DNA of 63,772 nucleotides, from the NCBI GenBank assembly GCA_905235905.1, contig CAJONO010000089.1:1-63772 (forward strand), read 5' to 3'. Under the pieces are notes generated by a model. The model ran no database searches, was not told where the DNA came from, and was given only the letters and a program-made list of their open reading frames with translations. Below are positions 36,963-46,090 of the stretch, piece by piece. The stretch comes from an uncultured Prevotella sp. GTDB taxonomy: Bacteria > Bacteroidota > Bacteroidia > Bacteroidales > Bacteroidaceae. Position numbers and translations under genes: made by a program. Numbering within the stretch: the first letter of the stretch is position 1; every line of letters starts with the position of its first letter.

Positions 36963-37018
36963 GTGTCAGCATCAGCAAAGAAAAAGCCAATCTATTTAGC
37001 CAAACCTCCCTACTTTTG
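36963..37018 (+). promoter_or_regulatory. Promoter and candidate AraC operator, secreted-protein/peptide operon
   Basis: The -7 box TACTTTTG (37011-37018) is preceded, 48 bp upstream, by a 24-bp element starting GTGTCAG at 36963. It matches 14-15 of 24 positions of the two elements before the GH26 and GH130 promoters, at identical spacing. Confidence 0.6.
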
Positions 37019-37067
37019 CACACACAAAACAATTATTCATCTAACTATTAATTTAAAAACAAAAAGT

Positions 37068-38510
37068 ATGAGAAAAATTACATTATTATTCTTGGCATTG
37101 CTGGCAATGACTAGCAACGTAAATGCAACCGAAATATGGACAGGCTCCTGCGCAATTGGGAATTGGAGCGGTTCTTCTGTAACGGTTGAAAAAGAATCCT
37201 TTTCAAGTGCTGAAGCAGGTAATATTATTAAGGTTACGATTTCTGCATACGCAGAAACCGAAAGCGACAACTCAACAGCTGTCACCTATTGGCAATACAG
37301 CCTCGGACAAAAGAATAACGGATGGACTGGCATCACTGGGTTCTCTGGTGGTGACTTGACGAAAGGACAGGCCAGTGCCAGCTACATACTCACCGCAACG
37401 AACGTCACTGAGCTGCAAACCTATGGTCTTTCCGTAAACGGACGCTATATCACTGTGTCAAAAGTCGAGTTGCTCACCGCCGAATCTGAATCCATCTGGA
37501 CGGGCAGTACAGCAACAGACGACTGGGGAACCAACGTAGTTCTCACATACGACAAAAAGGGAGAACTGGCCAATGCACAGATGAACGACTACCTCAAGAT
37601 GACCTACACCGTGACGGCCAGCGGTGCACAGGCCGCCATTCAAAACGCCGGATGGAGCAGCATCGTAGGAAAGGACGACAACAGCTATGCTGAAGAGGGC
37701 GACAACACGGGCAAGACCATCATGCTGACCATTGACGATGCCGCCACACTTGAAGACATTCAACACAACGGTGTGTTGTTGCGTGGCAAATACATCACGG
37801 TCACTGGTCTCGACTTAATTAAGCCAAGCAACCGTTATGATGCAGTCCCCCTGACCATCGGCAGCGACGGAGTAGCCACCTTTGGCAGCAGCAAGAACCT
37901 TGACTTCACGGGAATCGCTGGCGTAACGCCCTATTATGCCTCGGCGGTTTCGACTGGTACGGTGACACTAACCGCCGTCACCTCAACGAGAGGTTGGGCA
38001 GGATATGTGGTAAAGGGAACGGCAGGAACCTACAGCATCCCCGTAGCCGCAGCCCAGCCAGAATGGGTTGATGCCTTCAACAACCTGCGCTACACGAACG
38101 ACTACGACAACAACTGGGTCTATCGCTCAGCATATTCGGAATATACAGGAACTGACGATAATGCCACGAAAATCAAGACTTACTACCGCTATATCTTCGC
38201 AAAAGACGGCGACGAAACTCCAGGTTTCTACAAACTAGCAATAGACTATGAGAGAGTTGAAAACGAAACAACCGTCTATTACCACAATCTTGCGGCCCAC
38301 AAGGCTTACTTAGAGACAGCAACAGACATTACCCCTACAGATAATGCCCGCATCGCCTTAGTCTTCGACGACGAGTTGGCAGGCATATCTGATGTTAAGG
38401 AACAGAAGAGAGGCGATGCCAACGCCTACTACAACCTGAACGGCATGCAAGTCGTGAAGCCTACGAAGGGTCTGTATATTAAAAATGGTAAGAAAGTGAT
38501 TGTAAAATAA
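37068..38510 (+). CDS. Secreted T9SS protein with two beta-sandwich-like modules
   Basis: 480 residues from the ATG at 37068, chosen because it opens the signal peptide MRKITLLFLALLAMTSNVNA and follows the promoter. Two related modules of about 105 residues (about 21-125 and 135-240) each begin (E/S)IWTGS and end in a (Y)ITV(S/T)...L motif. A region with VTPYYASAVSTGTVTLTAV follows. The last 40 residues (YYNLNGMQVVKPTKG ... GKKVIVK) form a type IX secretion C-terminal signal. The modules recur in the genes at 38749 and 41604. No catalytic motif is seen; glycan binding is inferred from context. Confidence 0.78.
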   Translation: MRKITLLFLALLAMTSNVNATEIWTGSCAIGNWSGSSVTVEKESFSSAEAGNIIKVTISAYAETESDNSTAVTYWQYSLGQKNNGWTGITGFSGGDLTKGQASASYILTATNVTELQTYGLSVNGRYITVSKVELLTAESESIWTGSTATDDWGTNVVLTYDKKGELANAQMNDYLKMTYTVTASGAQAAIQNAGWSSIVGKDDNSYAEEGDNTGKTIMLTIDDAATLEDIQHNGVLLRGKYITVTGLDLIKPSNRYDAVPLTIGSDGVATFGSSKNLDFTGIAGVTPYYASAVSTGTVTLTAVTSTRGWAGYVVKGTAGTYSIPVAAAQPEWVDAFNNLRYTNDYDNNWVYRSAYSEYTGTDDNATKIKTYYRYIFAKDGDETPGFYKLAIDYERVENETTVYYHNLAAHKAYLETATDITPTDNARIALVFDDELAGISDVKEQKRGDANAYYNLNGMQVVKPTKGLYIKNGKKVIVK

Positions 38511-38538
38511 ATGTTGAACGTTTTAAAAAAGAGTAACA

Positions 38539-38700
38539 ATGAAAAAGACCTATATCCAGCCCAACACAGAGCTCTATAAGATTGCTTCGATGCAAACACT
38601 TCTGACAGCCAGCACCTTAGAGGTGAAGAGTGCCAACTATAACGAGATCATGACCGACCTCTCCCGTCGCGGCAGTTCGTGGGACGATGACGACGAGTAG
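38539..38700 (+). CDS. 53-residue acidic-tailed peptide, paralogue 1
   Basis: A short gene starting MKKTYIQPNTELYK, with TLLTAS in the middle, then EVK, NY, TDLSRRG and an acidic end SSWDDDDE. It has no signal peptide or membrane segment. The gene at 40117 shares YI(Q/K)P, LLTAS, EVK, NY, TDLSR and the Trp-acidic tail at matching positions, which strongly supports it as a real gene. Each copy directly follows a secreted CTD protein gene (28 bp here). The layout, with a conserved N-terminal block and a variable tail, recalls a peptide precursor or a chaperone-bound partner, but the function is unknown. Confidence 0.8.
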   Translation: MKKTYIQPNTELYKIASMQTLLTASTLEVKSANYNEIMTDLSRRGSSWDDDDE

Positions 38701-38748
38701 GAAGCAGTGACGATAGTTTTTTAGTTCTAACTACAAAAAAATAAAATT

Positions 38749-40095
38749 ATGAAGAAAACAGTATTGTTAATGATGGCATTGTTCACATTAGCAGGAACAG
38801 CCAGTGCAAAAACCGTAGAGACCACCCTGTGGGAAGACACCTACACCAGTGGTGTGGAACTGAACAGCGAGACCGTGGCAACCTTTGCTGCCAACGACGT
38901 GCTGCGCGTCTATGTCACCGTGCCCGAGGGCGGTGCAAACTTCAAGATTGTATACAAGGGTGCACCCGACTGGAGCGAGACAACCATCCCCTCTATCGAC
39001 AACCAGTGGCCCTGGGTCAATGACGGCGAGACCTACAAGGACTTCACCCTGACCGAGGCCGACATCACCGCCCTCGCCGGCATGAACATCTATATTTACA
39101 AGGGCGACGACAGCGAGATTACGAAGGTGACGCTGATTACCGAAGAGGCCGACGAAGAGCCTACAACAGTAACCGAGGTGTGGAGCGGCATGAAAGAGCT
39201 GGGCGACTGGGCAAACTTCGAAGACCTGCGCTACGACGGCAAGGGCGAGCTGGCCAACGTGCTGGTAGGCGATGCTATTCGCGTGACCTATACTGACGCC
39301 ACCGATGGTTGTCAGATTTACGTCTGCGATGCTGCTTCATACGCAGAGTTTGCCGACGGCTATTTCGGAGTAGAGGCAGGCAGCGGTTCCGTAGTCTTCA
39401 CGATTGCCGATGCCAGCGTTTTAGAGAGCATTGCCCAGAAAGGCATCGTGGTGAAGGGCAAGCTGGCCACGCTGACCAAGATTGAGCTGCTCACCTATGC
39501 CAGCAGCTACGACGCAATGGCCGTGACCATTGGCGAGGACGGCATTGCCACCTGGAGCAGCAGCAAGAAGCTCGACTTCAGCGGCACAGGCATCACCGCC
39601 TATTACGCCTCCGACGTGCAAACAGGAAAGGTGACGCTCACTTCCACCACCACCGCCTGGGACTATCAGGGCTACGTGGTGACAGGCGAGGCCGGAACCT
39701 ATACCGTGCCCGTGACCACCGAGGCCTCCTATCCCTCTACCAACTATCTCGTAGCCACGAGCGACTATGCCGCCGACATCGATGCCTCGACCGTGGGCAA
39801 GTACAACTATATCTTCGGCAATGGCAACGAGGGCATCGGCTTCTACAAGCTCACGGCTACGCACAACCTGGCAGCCCACAAAGCCTATTTGCAGACCACT
39901 ACCGACCTCTCTGCATCAGGAGCCCGCATCAAGCTGGCATTCAGCGACGACGAGACCACTGGCATCAATGACATTTACAATTTACAAATTGACAATTTAC
40001 AATCTGTCTACGACCTTCAGGGCCGGACAATCGTAAATAGTAAATTACAAAGGGGCCTCTACATCATGAACGGTAAGAAGATTCTTGTAAAATAA
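38749..40095 (+). CDS. Secreted T9SS protein, paralogue of the 37068 product
   Basis: A 448-residue protein with signal peptide MKKTVLLMMALFTLAGTASA. Two modules of about 110 residues follow; the second begins TEVWSGMKELGDW near 143. Then comes the region AVTIGEDGIATW ... ITAYYASDVQTGKVTL, also present in the 37068 product. The C-terminal sorting signal ends YDLQGRT ... GLYIMNGKKILVK. The linker before it is encoded partly by ATTTACA heptads (about 39976-40005). Probably on the cell surface or released. It shares an operon with the two short peptides. Confidence 0.78.
   Translation: MKKTVLLMMALFTLAGTASAKTVETTLWEDTYTSGVELNSETVATFAANDVLRVYVTVPEGGANFKIVYKGAPDWSETTIPSIDNQWPWVNDGETYKDFTLTEADITALAGMNIYIYKGDDSEITKVTLITEEADEEPTTVTEVWSGMKELGDWANFEDLRYDGKGELANVLVGDAIRVTYTDATDGCQIYVCDAASYAEFADGYFGVEAGSGSVVFTIADASVLESIAQKGIVVKGKLATLTKIELLTYASSYDAMAVTIGEDGIATWSSSKKLDFSGTGITAYYASDVQTGKVTLTSTTTAWDYQGYVVTGEAGTYTVPVTTEASYPSTNYLVATSDYAADIDASTVGKYNYIFGNGNEGIGFYKLTATHNLAAHKAYLQTTTDLSASGARIKLAFSDDETTGINDIYNLQIDNLQSVYDLQGRTIVNSKLQRGLYIMNGKKILVK
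39976..40050. repeat. Heptad-like tract inside the CTD linker
   Basis: Repeated ATTTACA/ATTGACA units, then GTAAATA-type units, encode the linker and part of the sorting domain (NLQ..DNLQ, IVNSKLQ). These words resemble the intergenic tracts before ffh and glmM. Confidence 0.65.
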
Positions 40096-40116
40096 CCATT
40101 TAAAATATTGGAAACA

Positions 40117-40284
40117 ATGAACAGACAATATATTAAGCCTGCCATCAAAACGGTGATGGCTGAAACAGAACAGCAGTTGCTTACAGCCAGCGAAATGGAA
40201 CTGGAAGTGAAAGGCAACTACGAAGACAACAACGTGACCGACCTGTCGAGACAACATCAAAACATCTGGGAAGATGAAGAATAG
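40117..40284 (+). CDS. 55-residue acidic-tailed peptide, paralogue 2
   Basis: Starts MNRQYIKPAIKTV, contains QLLTASEMELEVK, NY and TDLSRQ, and ends NIWEDEE. It aligns along its whole length with the 38539 product and likewise follows its secreted CTD protein gene by about 20 bp, so the unit (CTD protein plus peptide) is duplicated. No signal peptide, metal site or disulfide is visible. Co-transcription with the CTD protein is very likely, because an intrinsic terminator follows the peptide gene and none lies between. Confidence 0.8.
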   Translation: MNRQYIKPAIKTVMAETEQQLLTASEMELEVKGNYEDNNVTDLSRQHQNIWEDEE

Positions 40285-40312
40285 TTTTAGTTAGTAATAG
40301 GTTAGTTAATCG

Positions 40313-40357
40313 GAAGGACGGCATATTCAAGGGAATTATTTGAATGGCCGTCCTTTT
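40313..40357 (+). terminator. Strong intrinsic terminator after the peptide operon
   Basis: GGACGGC pairs with GCCGTCC and ATTCAA with TTGAAT inside it, followed by TTTTT. It separates the peptide operon from the GH26/SusCD operon. Confidence 0.9.
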
Positions 40358-40369
40358 TATTGATAGAAA

Positions 40370-40425
40370 GTGTTGGCAAGAAGCAAGAAAGTGTTATCAG
40401 AATTATCATATTTATTGTATCTTTG
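40370..40425 (+). promoter_or_regulatory. Promoter and candidate AraC operator of the GH26/SusCD operon
   Basis: A 24-bp element starting GTGTTGG and ending AGCAAGAAAGTG lies exactly 48 bp upstream of the -7 box TATCTTTG (40418-40425). It is 20/24 identical to the element at 52388. Confidence 0.7.
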
Positions 40426-40444
40426 CACCAGAAAACCAAACAAC

Positions 40445-41602
40445 ATGAAACTTAAAACGACAAGAAATCTTATGAAGAAAGGCTTATTCATGGCAATGGT
40501 TCTGTCTTTTGTTGCTTGTAGCAAAGACGCAGAAGCAGAACCGAAGACCGAAGAGGTGAAAGACGGTGCATTGACCGAACTGGCACAGGCAACAAGCGCT
40601 ACGCTGGTCAATCCGAATGCTACGACCGAAGCGCAGGCGCTCTATCAGAAGCTACGCGCTGTCTATGGAAAGAAAGCACTGAGCGGCGTGGTGGCCAACA
40701 TCGACTGGAACATCCAGGAGGCTGAAAATGTGCATAAGTGGACGGGCAAATGGCCAGTCATCAATGTGTTCGACTTTATTAATATCCATGCCTCGAAGGA
40801 TGTGAACGCTCAGGGATGGCTCGACTATTCAGACATGACGCATGTCGACCAGTGGCACCAGCTGGGCGGCATCGTCGGCTGCATGTGGCATTGGCAGGTG
40901 AAAGCCAACAACGGCACGAACTTGACCTGCACACCAGGAACGAAGCCCGGAGAGACCAGTTTCGATGCCTCGCAGGTCTATGTGGATGGTACGGCAGAGA
41001 ACAAACAGGCCATTCACGACGTAGACCAAGTGGCAGGCTATCTGAAAAAGATGCAGGCCAAGGGCATCCCCGTCATCTGGCGTCCCTTCCACGAGGCTGC
41101 CGGCAACACATACGAGTTTGAGGGCGGCGGTGCCTGGTTCTGGTGGGGAGCCAAAGGACCAGAGGTCTATAAGCAGTTATGGCGTTGGATGTACAACCGT
41201 TTGGTGAACTATCATAAGCTGAACAACCTCATCTGGGTGTGGACGGCACAGACGGGCGATAACGTTTGGTATCCCGGTGACGATGTGGTCGACATTGTGG
41301 GGCGCGACAACTATGCAGCCCTGATGTATCCGCTCATGAAGGAGTTCAACCAGTTGACCAAGGATTATTCAACAAAGATCGTCACGCTGGCCGAGTGTGG
41401 CAATGGTGATGAGGTCCACATGTCGCTGTGGTCGAAGATCTGGGCGCAAGGCTCGCGCTGGTCATGGTTCATGACATGGTATGACTACGCCTACAACAAC
41501 GGGCAGAGCGACGAGCACCAGTTTGCCGGAAAAGAATGGTGGATAGATGCGTTCCAGAGTGGCGTGGTTCTCGATCGTGAGGCATGGAAAAACTTGAAAT
41601 AA
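40445..41602 (+). CDS. GH26 beta-mannanase, surface lipoprotein
   Basis: About 385 residues. A lipoprotein signal ends at the FVAC lipobox and is followed by SKDAEAEP, an acidic stretch like the surface-export signals of Bacteroidota lipoproteins. The GH26 catalytic acid/base Glu lies in WRPFHEA near 217 and the nucleophile Glu in LAECG near 317; RWSWFMTWYDY is typical near the end. It cleaves beta-1,4-mannan or galactomannan at the cell surface. It is the first gene of the main operon, and its stop is 1 bp before the next start. Confidence 0.92.
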   Translation: MKLKTTRNLMKKGLFMAMVLSFVACSKDAEAEPKTEEVKDGALTELAQATSATLVNPNATTEAQALYQKLRAVYGKKALSGVVANIDWNIQEAENVHKWTGKWPVINVFDFINIHASKDVNAQGWLDYSDMTHVDQWHQLGGIVGCMWHWQVKANNGTNLTCTPGTKPGETSFDASQVYVDGTAENKQAIHDVDQVAGYLKKMQAKGIPVIWRPFHEAAGNTYEFEGGGAWFWWGAKGPEVYKQLWRWMYNRLVNYHKLNNLIWVWTAQTGDNVWYPGDDVVDIVGRDNYAALMYPLMKEFNQLTKDYSTKIVTLAECGNGDEVHMSLWSKIWAQGSRWSWFMTWYDYAYNNGQSDEHQFAGKEWWIDAFQSGVVLDREAWKNLK

Positions 41603-41603
41603 G

Positions 41604-42752
41604 ATGGCTATGAAGAGAGTTCTGCTTTTATTTGTTTCTTTCGTTTGCGTTCTCTGTGTGAATGCTGACGAGCGCACCATCCTGCTCGGTCCGAAGACCA
41701 TTGGGCCAGGATGGAAAGACAATATACTCGTAGAGGCACGACACTTTGAGAAGGCTAAGGCAGGCGATGTGGTCACCGTCTATAACGATAATGCCAAGCG
41801 CACGACGCAAGCCGCCTTCCAAGACCCGAAAGACTGGCAGGGCGTCGCATCGGAATACGGTTGCTTCAATGTGGGTGGCCCGTTCCGCATGACCCTGACC
41901 GACGATATATTATTAAAGGTACGCGAGCGCGGCTTCTACATCGGGGGGCACGACTACCGCATCCTGCGCGTCACGCTGACACCCGGCGAGGAGTTCCGTG
42001 AGACCATCGTCTGGCGAGGCCCTGCTAAGCAGATGAAGAGCGACTGGAGCGAGTCGGCCGAGTTGCCCGCCTCGTGCTTCAAGACGCTGAAGGTGGGCGA
42101 CGGCCTGGTGCTGCATGCCTCGAAGGTGAAGGAAGGGGCGGCTGCGAAAATCATGGACTTCACCTGGAACGTGTTGGAGTCCGTGACCGACGGTTTGCCC
42201 GTCGGTCCCACCGGCTGCACCTATTATATCAACGATGACGCACCTCTGTTGAAGCTGCAGCTGGCAGGAACGGGCAGCAACACGGCCATGCGCATCGGCG
42301 GCAAGGACTATCGGTTAGACAAGGTGGGTATCGTACAGTTTGTCGGGAAACGCGATGAAGACCTGACCGACGTGCAACGTGCACCAAAGGAATACAAACT
42401 GGAGCCCGGCGAACTGTTCCACGGAGAAAAGACTTTCCCCCACGACTGGAGCGGCAATCTGCGCCTGACTGCCGAACCTTTCCAGGAATGTACTGAGAAC
42501 GATGTGCTAATTTTGAGCCTCACCCCCATCCCCTCTCCAAAGGGCGAGGGGAGTGTAATCTCTTTCCGCGAGAACAAAGGCAAATGGCTTGACCTCTCTG
42601 GCTCTGCCGAACCTCAATGGCAGAAGATTGATGGTACCGACGTGGTGCTCACCTTCGACGAGCAGAGCTTAGACAAGGTGAAGACCTCAGGACTCGTTAT
42701 CACGGGCAAGGGCTTTGTGCTCACCCGTATCGAACTAATCACTGCACAATAA
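41604..42752 (+). CDS. Secreted three-module protein of unknown function
   Basis: A 382-residue protein with a signal peptide (about 1-21). Three modules of about 110-120 residues follow, beginning near 22 (RTILLGPKTIGPGWK), 134 (ETIVWRGPAKQMKSDW) and 270 (GELFHGEKTFPHDW). Each has a tryptophan-containing start and a GDxVxV-like strand and ends with a (F/Y)x(I/L)xx(I/V/L)-type strand. They resemble the modules in the 37068 and 38749 products. No catalytic motif is seen; I infer a mannan-binding protein. Residues about 305-315 (LTPIPSPKGEG) come from an inserted palindromic element. Confidence 0.7.
   Translation: MAMKRVLLLFVSFVCVLCVNADERTILLGPKTIGPGWKDNILVEARHFEKAKAGDVVTVYNDNAKRTTQAAFQDPKDWQGVASEYGCFNVGGPFRMTLTDDILLKVRERGFYIGGHDYRILRVTLTPGEEFRETIVWRGPAKQMKSDWSESAELPASCFKTLKVGDGLVLHASKVKEGAAAKIMDFTWNVLESVTDGLPVGPTGCTYYINDDAPLLKLQLAGTGSNTAMRIGGKDYRLDKVGIVQFVGKRDEDLTDVQRAPKEYKLEPGELFHGEKTFPHDWSGNLRLTAEPFQECTENDVLILSLTPIPSPKGEGSVISFRENKGKWLDLSGSAEPQWQKIDGTDVVLTFDEQSLDKVKTSGLVITGKGFVLTRIELITAQ
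42517..42553. repeat. Palindromic element (SPKGEG type) inserted in frame
   Basis: CTCACCCCCATCCCCTC and the complementary GAGGGGAGTG form a hairpin in the coding sequence of the three-module protein, in its last module. Confidence 0.8.
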
Positions 42753-42768
42753 ACACAATTTTTATAAT

Positions 42769-45700
42769 ATGCGAAAATGGATTCTGTTTTTTCTGATGCT
42801 CACAGGTAGCATCAGCATCGAAGCACAAACAAAGATTACGGGTCGCGTGATGGATGGAGCCATGCCGAACGAACCGTTGATCGGTGCCAGTGTGCAGGTG
42901 CCAGGCACCAGCGTGGGCACCGTGAGCGATCTCGACGGCAACTTCGTCTTCGAACTGCCCGAGGGCAAGTTCATCATTCAGGTGTCAATGATTGGCTACA
43001 AGACGCAGGTGGTCAACATGAAGGGAAAGACTTCTGTCACGGTGACCCTGTTGGAAGACTCTAAGGTTATGGAAGAGGTGGTCGTCGTGGGCTATGGAAC
43101 CATGAGGAAACGCGACCTCTCGGGTGCTGTCAGCCAGATCAAGGGCGACGACCTGCGCAAGGGCGGTGCCGTCGATGTGGCCCACGGCTTGCAAGGCAAA
43201 ATTGCCGGTGTGCAGGTGCAGCAGAGCGACGGCTCGCCCGGTGCCGGTGTGAGCATTACCGTGCGTGGTGCTAACTCGTTTACCACAAGCTCGCAGCCAC
43301 TGTATATCGTCGACGGCATTCCCTTTGGCACCGACCCCAACGGCACACCTTCGAGCGATGCCAACAGCGGCAACAACCAGCAGACCTCGCCCCTCTCAAT
43401 GATTGACCCCAACAGCATTGAAAAGATCGAGGTGCTGAAGGATGCCTCGGCCACGGCCATCTATGGTAGTCGCGGTGCCAACGGCGTGGTCATCATAACC
43501 ACCAAGAAAGGACAGACGGGCAAGCCTAAAGTAGAGGCTGGCATGAAGTGGACCATGCAGAAGATTGGCCGACAAGTGAAGACACTTGATCCCTATACCT
43601 ACGCCCTCTATCAGAACGAGGCCAACGAGAACAGCGTCTATTACGAGAACGGCACCCAGCGCAACCCCTATCGCGGCGAGTGGGAATACCCCTATACGGG
43701 CGGCTCGTTCATCTATACGCAGGGAAGCTATAATCCCTCGCCCGAAGACTTCCTCAATCCCGGACAGCGCACCGACGAATACGGCAACGTTGACACCGTG
43801 GAGGGTGCCGACTGGCAGGACGAAATCTACCAGACGGGCTGGCAGCAAGAGTACAGCGCATCGGTCAGCGGCGGCAGCGACCAAGGCTGGTACGCCTTCT
43901 CGGGCAGCTACACCAAGCAGGATGGCATCATACGTAACACTGGCTACGAGCGCTTCGGCCTGAGCATCAACATTAGCCGTCATATCACCAAGTGGTTAGA
44001 GATAGGCACCAGCAGCCATTTCACCAATGCCACGACCGACTTCCAGCGCACCAACTCTGAGAACACTGGCATCATCCGCTCGGCACTCATCTTCCCGCCA
44101 ACGGTCAGGGAAGAGACCGATGCCACCGACTGGCTGGCCGCCAACCCTGCCAACTACGTCAACGGAGCCACCGACCAACTGAAGCAGATATCGTGGTTCT
44201 CCTCATCCTTCCTTGAGGCAAAGCTCACACCATGGCTGAAGTTCCGTCAGAACCTCGGCCTGGGCTATAACGACGGTCATCGCAACACCTACTACTCCAG
44301 GCTGACACAGGAAGGTAAGTCGCCCGTCAACGGCAAGGCCGGCAAGGCCACGAATACTTGGAAGAGCCTAACCAGCGAGTCGCTGCTGACGGTCGACAAG
44401 CAGTTTGGCATACACAAGCTCAATGCCGTGGCCGGCATCACCTTCGAGAGCGGACGCGGTGAGAGCATGAGCATGACGGCCACCAACTTTCCCAACGACC
44501 TGACCAAGGGTGCCGACATATCGATGGCGCTCGACCGTGCCGTGGTGAAGAGCGACCCAGAGACCAAGATGAATCTCGAATCGTTCCTGGCACGTGTGAA
44601 CTACACCCTGTTAGACAAGTATCTTTTCACGGCTTCTGTCCGTACCGACGGCTCTTCTGCCTTTCAGGAGAACAAGAAGTGGGCCACGTTTCTCTCAGGA
44701 GCTGTTGCCTGGCGAGCCATCGACGAGACGTTTATCCAAGACCTGAACGTCTTCTCGAACCTGAAGTTCCGCCTCTCGTATGGTGAGACAGGCAACCAGG
44801 GCATCGGTGCCTACCGCACACTGGCAGTCCTGCAGGCCGCCAACTACCCCTACAACGGAACGCTGTCGAGCGGCTTCTCGATGATTGACTGGCGCGGCCC
44901 ACAGAACCCCGACCTGAAATGGGAAACGACAGCCCAATTTAATGCGGGCATCGACCTTGGTTGGTTTGACAACCGACTGCAACTGACCGTTGACTATTAT
45001 TACAAAAAAACACGCGACCTGCTGCAGAACGTCACCATCCCCTCCTCGTCGGGCTTCTCGCAACAGCTCGTCAACAGCGGCAACGTGACCAACAAGGGCT
45101 TGGAGTTCACACTTATGTTCGATGCATTGAAGAAGACTCCCGTAAAATGGAATTTCTCTGCCAACCTGGCTTTCAACCGCAACCGCATTGGCGGCCTCGA
45201 CGGCGACCAGTATGCCACCGCCCTTTGGTCGAAGGCCGACCAAGTGTTCCTACAGCGCAACGGCTGTCCCATCGGAACGCTCTATGGCTATGTAGAGGAT
45301 GGCTTCTATGATAATATTTCCGAGGTGCGTTCCAACAAGGCCTATGCCGGTCTTTCCGATGCGGAGGCCCTGCGTCATGTAGGCGAAATAAAATACCGTG
45401 ACCTGAACGGTGACGGCCAAATCACACAAGACGATCGTACCATCATCGGCAACACGAATCCAGACTTCACCTACTCCATGACCCACAACCTTTCGTATAA
45501 GGATTTCTCGCTGAGCTTTATGTTGCAAGGCTCACAGGGCAACGACATCTTCAACTATAACCTGACCGACATCACCATGTCGAACATTGGCAATATTACT
45601 GAGGATGCCTACAACCACCGATGGACGGCAGAAAGTGTGCCTGGCGGTTCTGCCGTTGAGTGGCCGAAAGCCACTGCTGGTTACACTCGCACTTGGCTCG

Positions 45701-45960
45701 TTTCTAACCGCTATGTAGAAAACGGTTCGTACCTGAAGATGAAGTACATCACATTGAGCTATGACTGGCGCAAGCCGCTCAAAGGAATTGAGAGCATACG
45801 CTTCTCGCTGACGGCCAACAACGTCTTCACCATTACCGACTACTCATGGTTCGACCCAGACGTAAATGCCGGTGGCTCGAATGCAGCCTGCCCAGGGGTA
45901 GATAGCTATAGCTATCCGTCGGCCCGAAGCTATTCACTGGGCGTGAATTTCGTGTTTTAG
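42769..45960 (+). CDS. SusC/RagA family TonB-dependent outer-membrane transporter
   Basis: A 1063-residue protein with a signal peptide, then a carboxypeptidase-regulatory-like domain (about 22-100), the TonB-box region MEEVVVVGYG near 104 and a plug domain with LKDASATAIYGSRGANG. The large C-terminal beta-barrel ends in LGVNFVF. It imports oligosaccharides bound by the SusD lid, here expected to be manno-oligosaccharides. It is the third gene of the main operon and is separated from the susD-like gene by a 22-bp-period array. Confidence 0.97.
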   Translation: MRKWILFFLMLTGSISIEAQTKITGRVMDGAMPNEPLIGASVQVPGTSVGTVSDLDGNFVFELPEGKFIIQVSMIGYKTQVVNMKGKTSVTVTLLEDSKVMEEVVVVGYGTMRKRDLSGAVSQIKGDDLRKGGAVDVAHGLQGKIAGVQVQQSDGSPGAGVSITVRGANSFTTSSQPLYIVDGIPFGTDPNGTPSSDANSGNNQQTSPLSMIDPNSIEKIEVLKDASATAIYGSRGANGVVIITTKKGQTGKPKVEAGMKWTMQKIGRQVKTLDPYTYALYQNEANENSVYYENGTQRNPYRGEWEYPYTGGSFIYTQGSYNPSPEDFLNPGQRTDEYGNVDTVEGADWQDEIYQTGWQQEYSASVSGGSDQGWYAFSGSYTKQDGIIRNTGYERFGLSINISRHITKWLEIGTSSHFTNATTDFQRTNSENTGIIRSALIFPPTVREETDATDWLAANPANYVNGATDQLKQISWFSSSFLEAKLTPWLKFRQNLGLGYNDGHRNTYYSRLTQEGKSPVNGKAGKATNTWKSLTSESLLTVDKQFGIHKLNAVAGITFESGRGESMSMTATNFPNDLTKGADISMALDRAVVKSDPETKMNLESFLARVNYTLLDKYLFTASVRTDGSSAFQENKKWATFLSGAVAWRAIDETFIQDLNVFSNLKFRLSYGETGNQGIGAYRTLAVLQAANYPYNGTLSSGFSMIDWRGPQNPDLKWETTAQFNAGIDLGWFDNRLQLTVDYYYKKTRDLLQNVTIPSSSGFSQQLVNSGNVTNKGLEFTLMFDALKKTPVKWNFSANLAFNRNRIGGLDGDQYATALWSKADQVFLQRNGCPIGTLYGYVEDGFYDNISEVRSNKAYAGLSDAEALRHVGEIKYRDLNGDGQITQDDRTIIGNTNPDFTYSMTHNLSYKDFSLSFMLQGSQGNDIFNYNLTDITMSNIGNITEDAYNHRWTAESVPGGSAVEWPKATAGYTRTWLVSNRYVENGSYLKMKYITLSYDWRKPLKGIESIRFSLTANNVFTITDYSWFDPDVNAGGSNAACPGVDSYSYPSARSYSLGVNFVF

Positions 45961-45963
45961 TCC

Positions 45964-46048
45964 AGTCTTAATATCTAAGACTGGCAGTCCGAACGTCACA
46001 AACTGGCAGTTTTAATATCAAAGACCGACAGTTCGAAAGTCAAAAACA
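45964..46048. repeat. 22-bp-period array between susC and susD homologues
   Basis: Four units start at 45964, 45986, 46008 and 46030. The first is the palindromic AGTCTTAATATCTAAGACT; others follow AGT ... ACT with GGC or GAC spacers (19+3=22 bp). It starts 3 bp after the SusC stop and lies inside an operon. Confidence 0.85.
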
Positions 46049-46090
46049 AAAACAGACCGATAATAACAGTATCTAAAAAAGGAAACGAAT

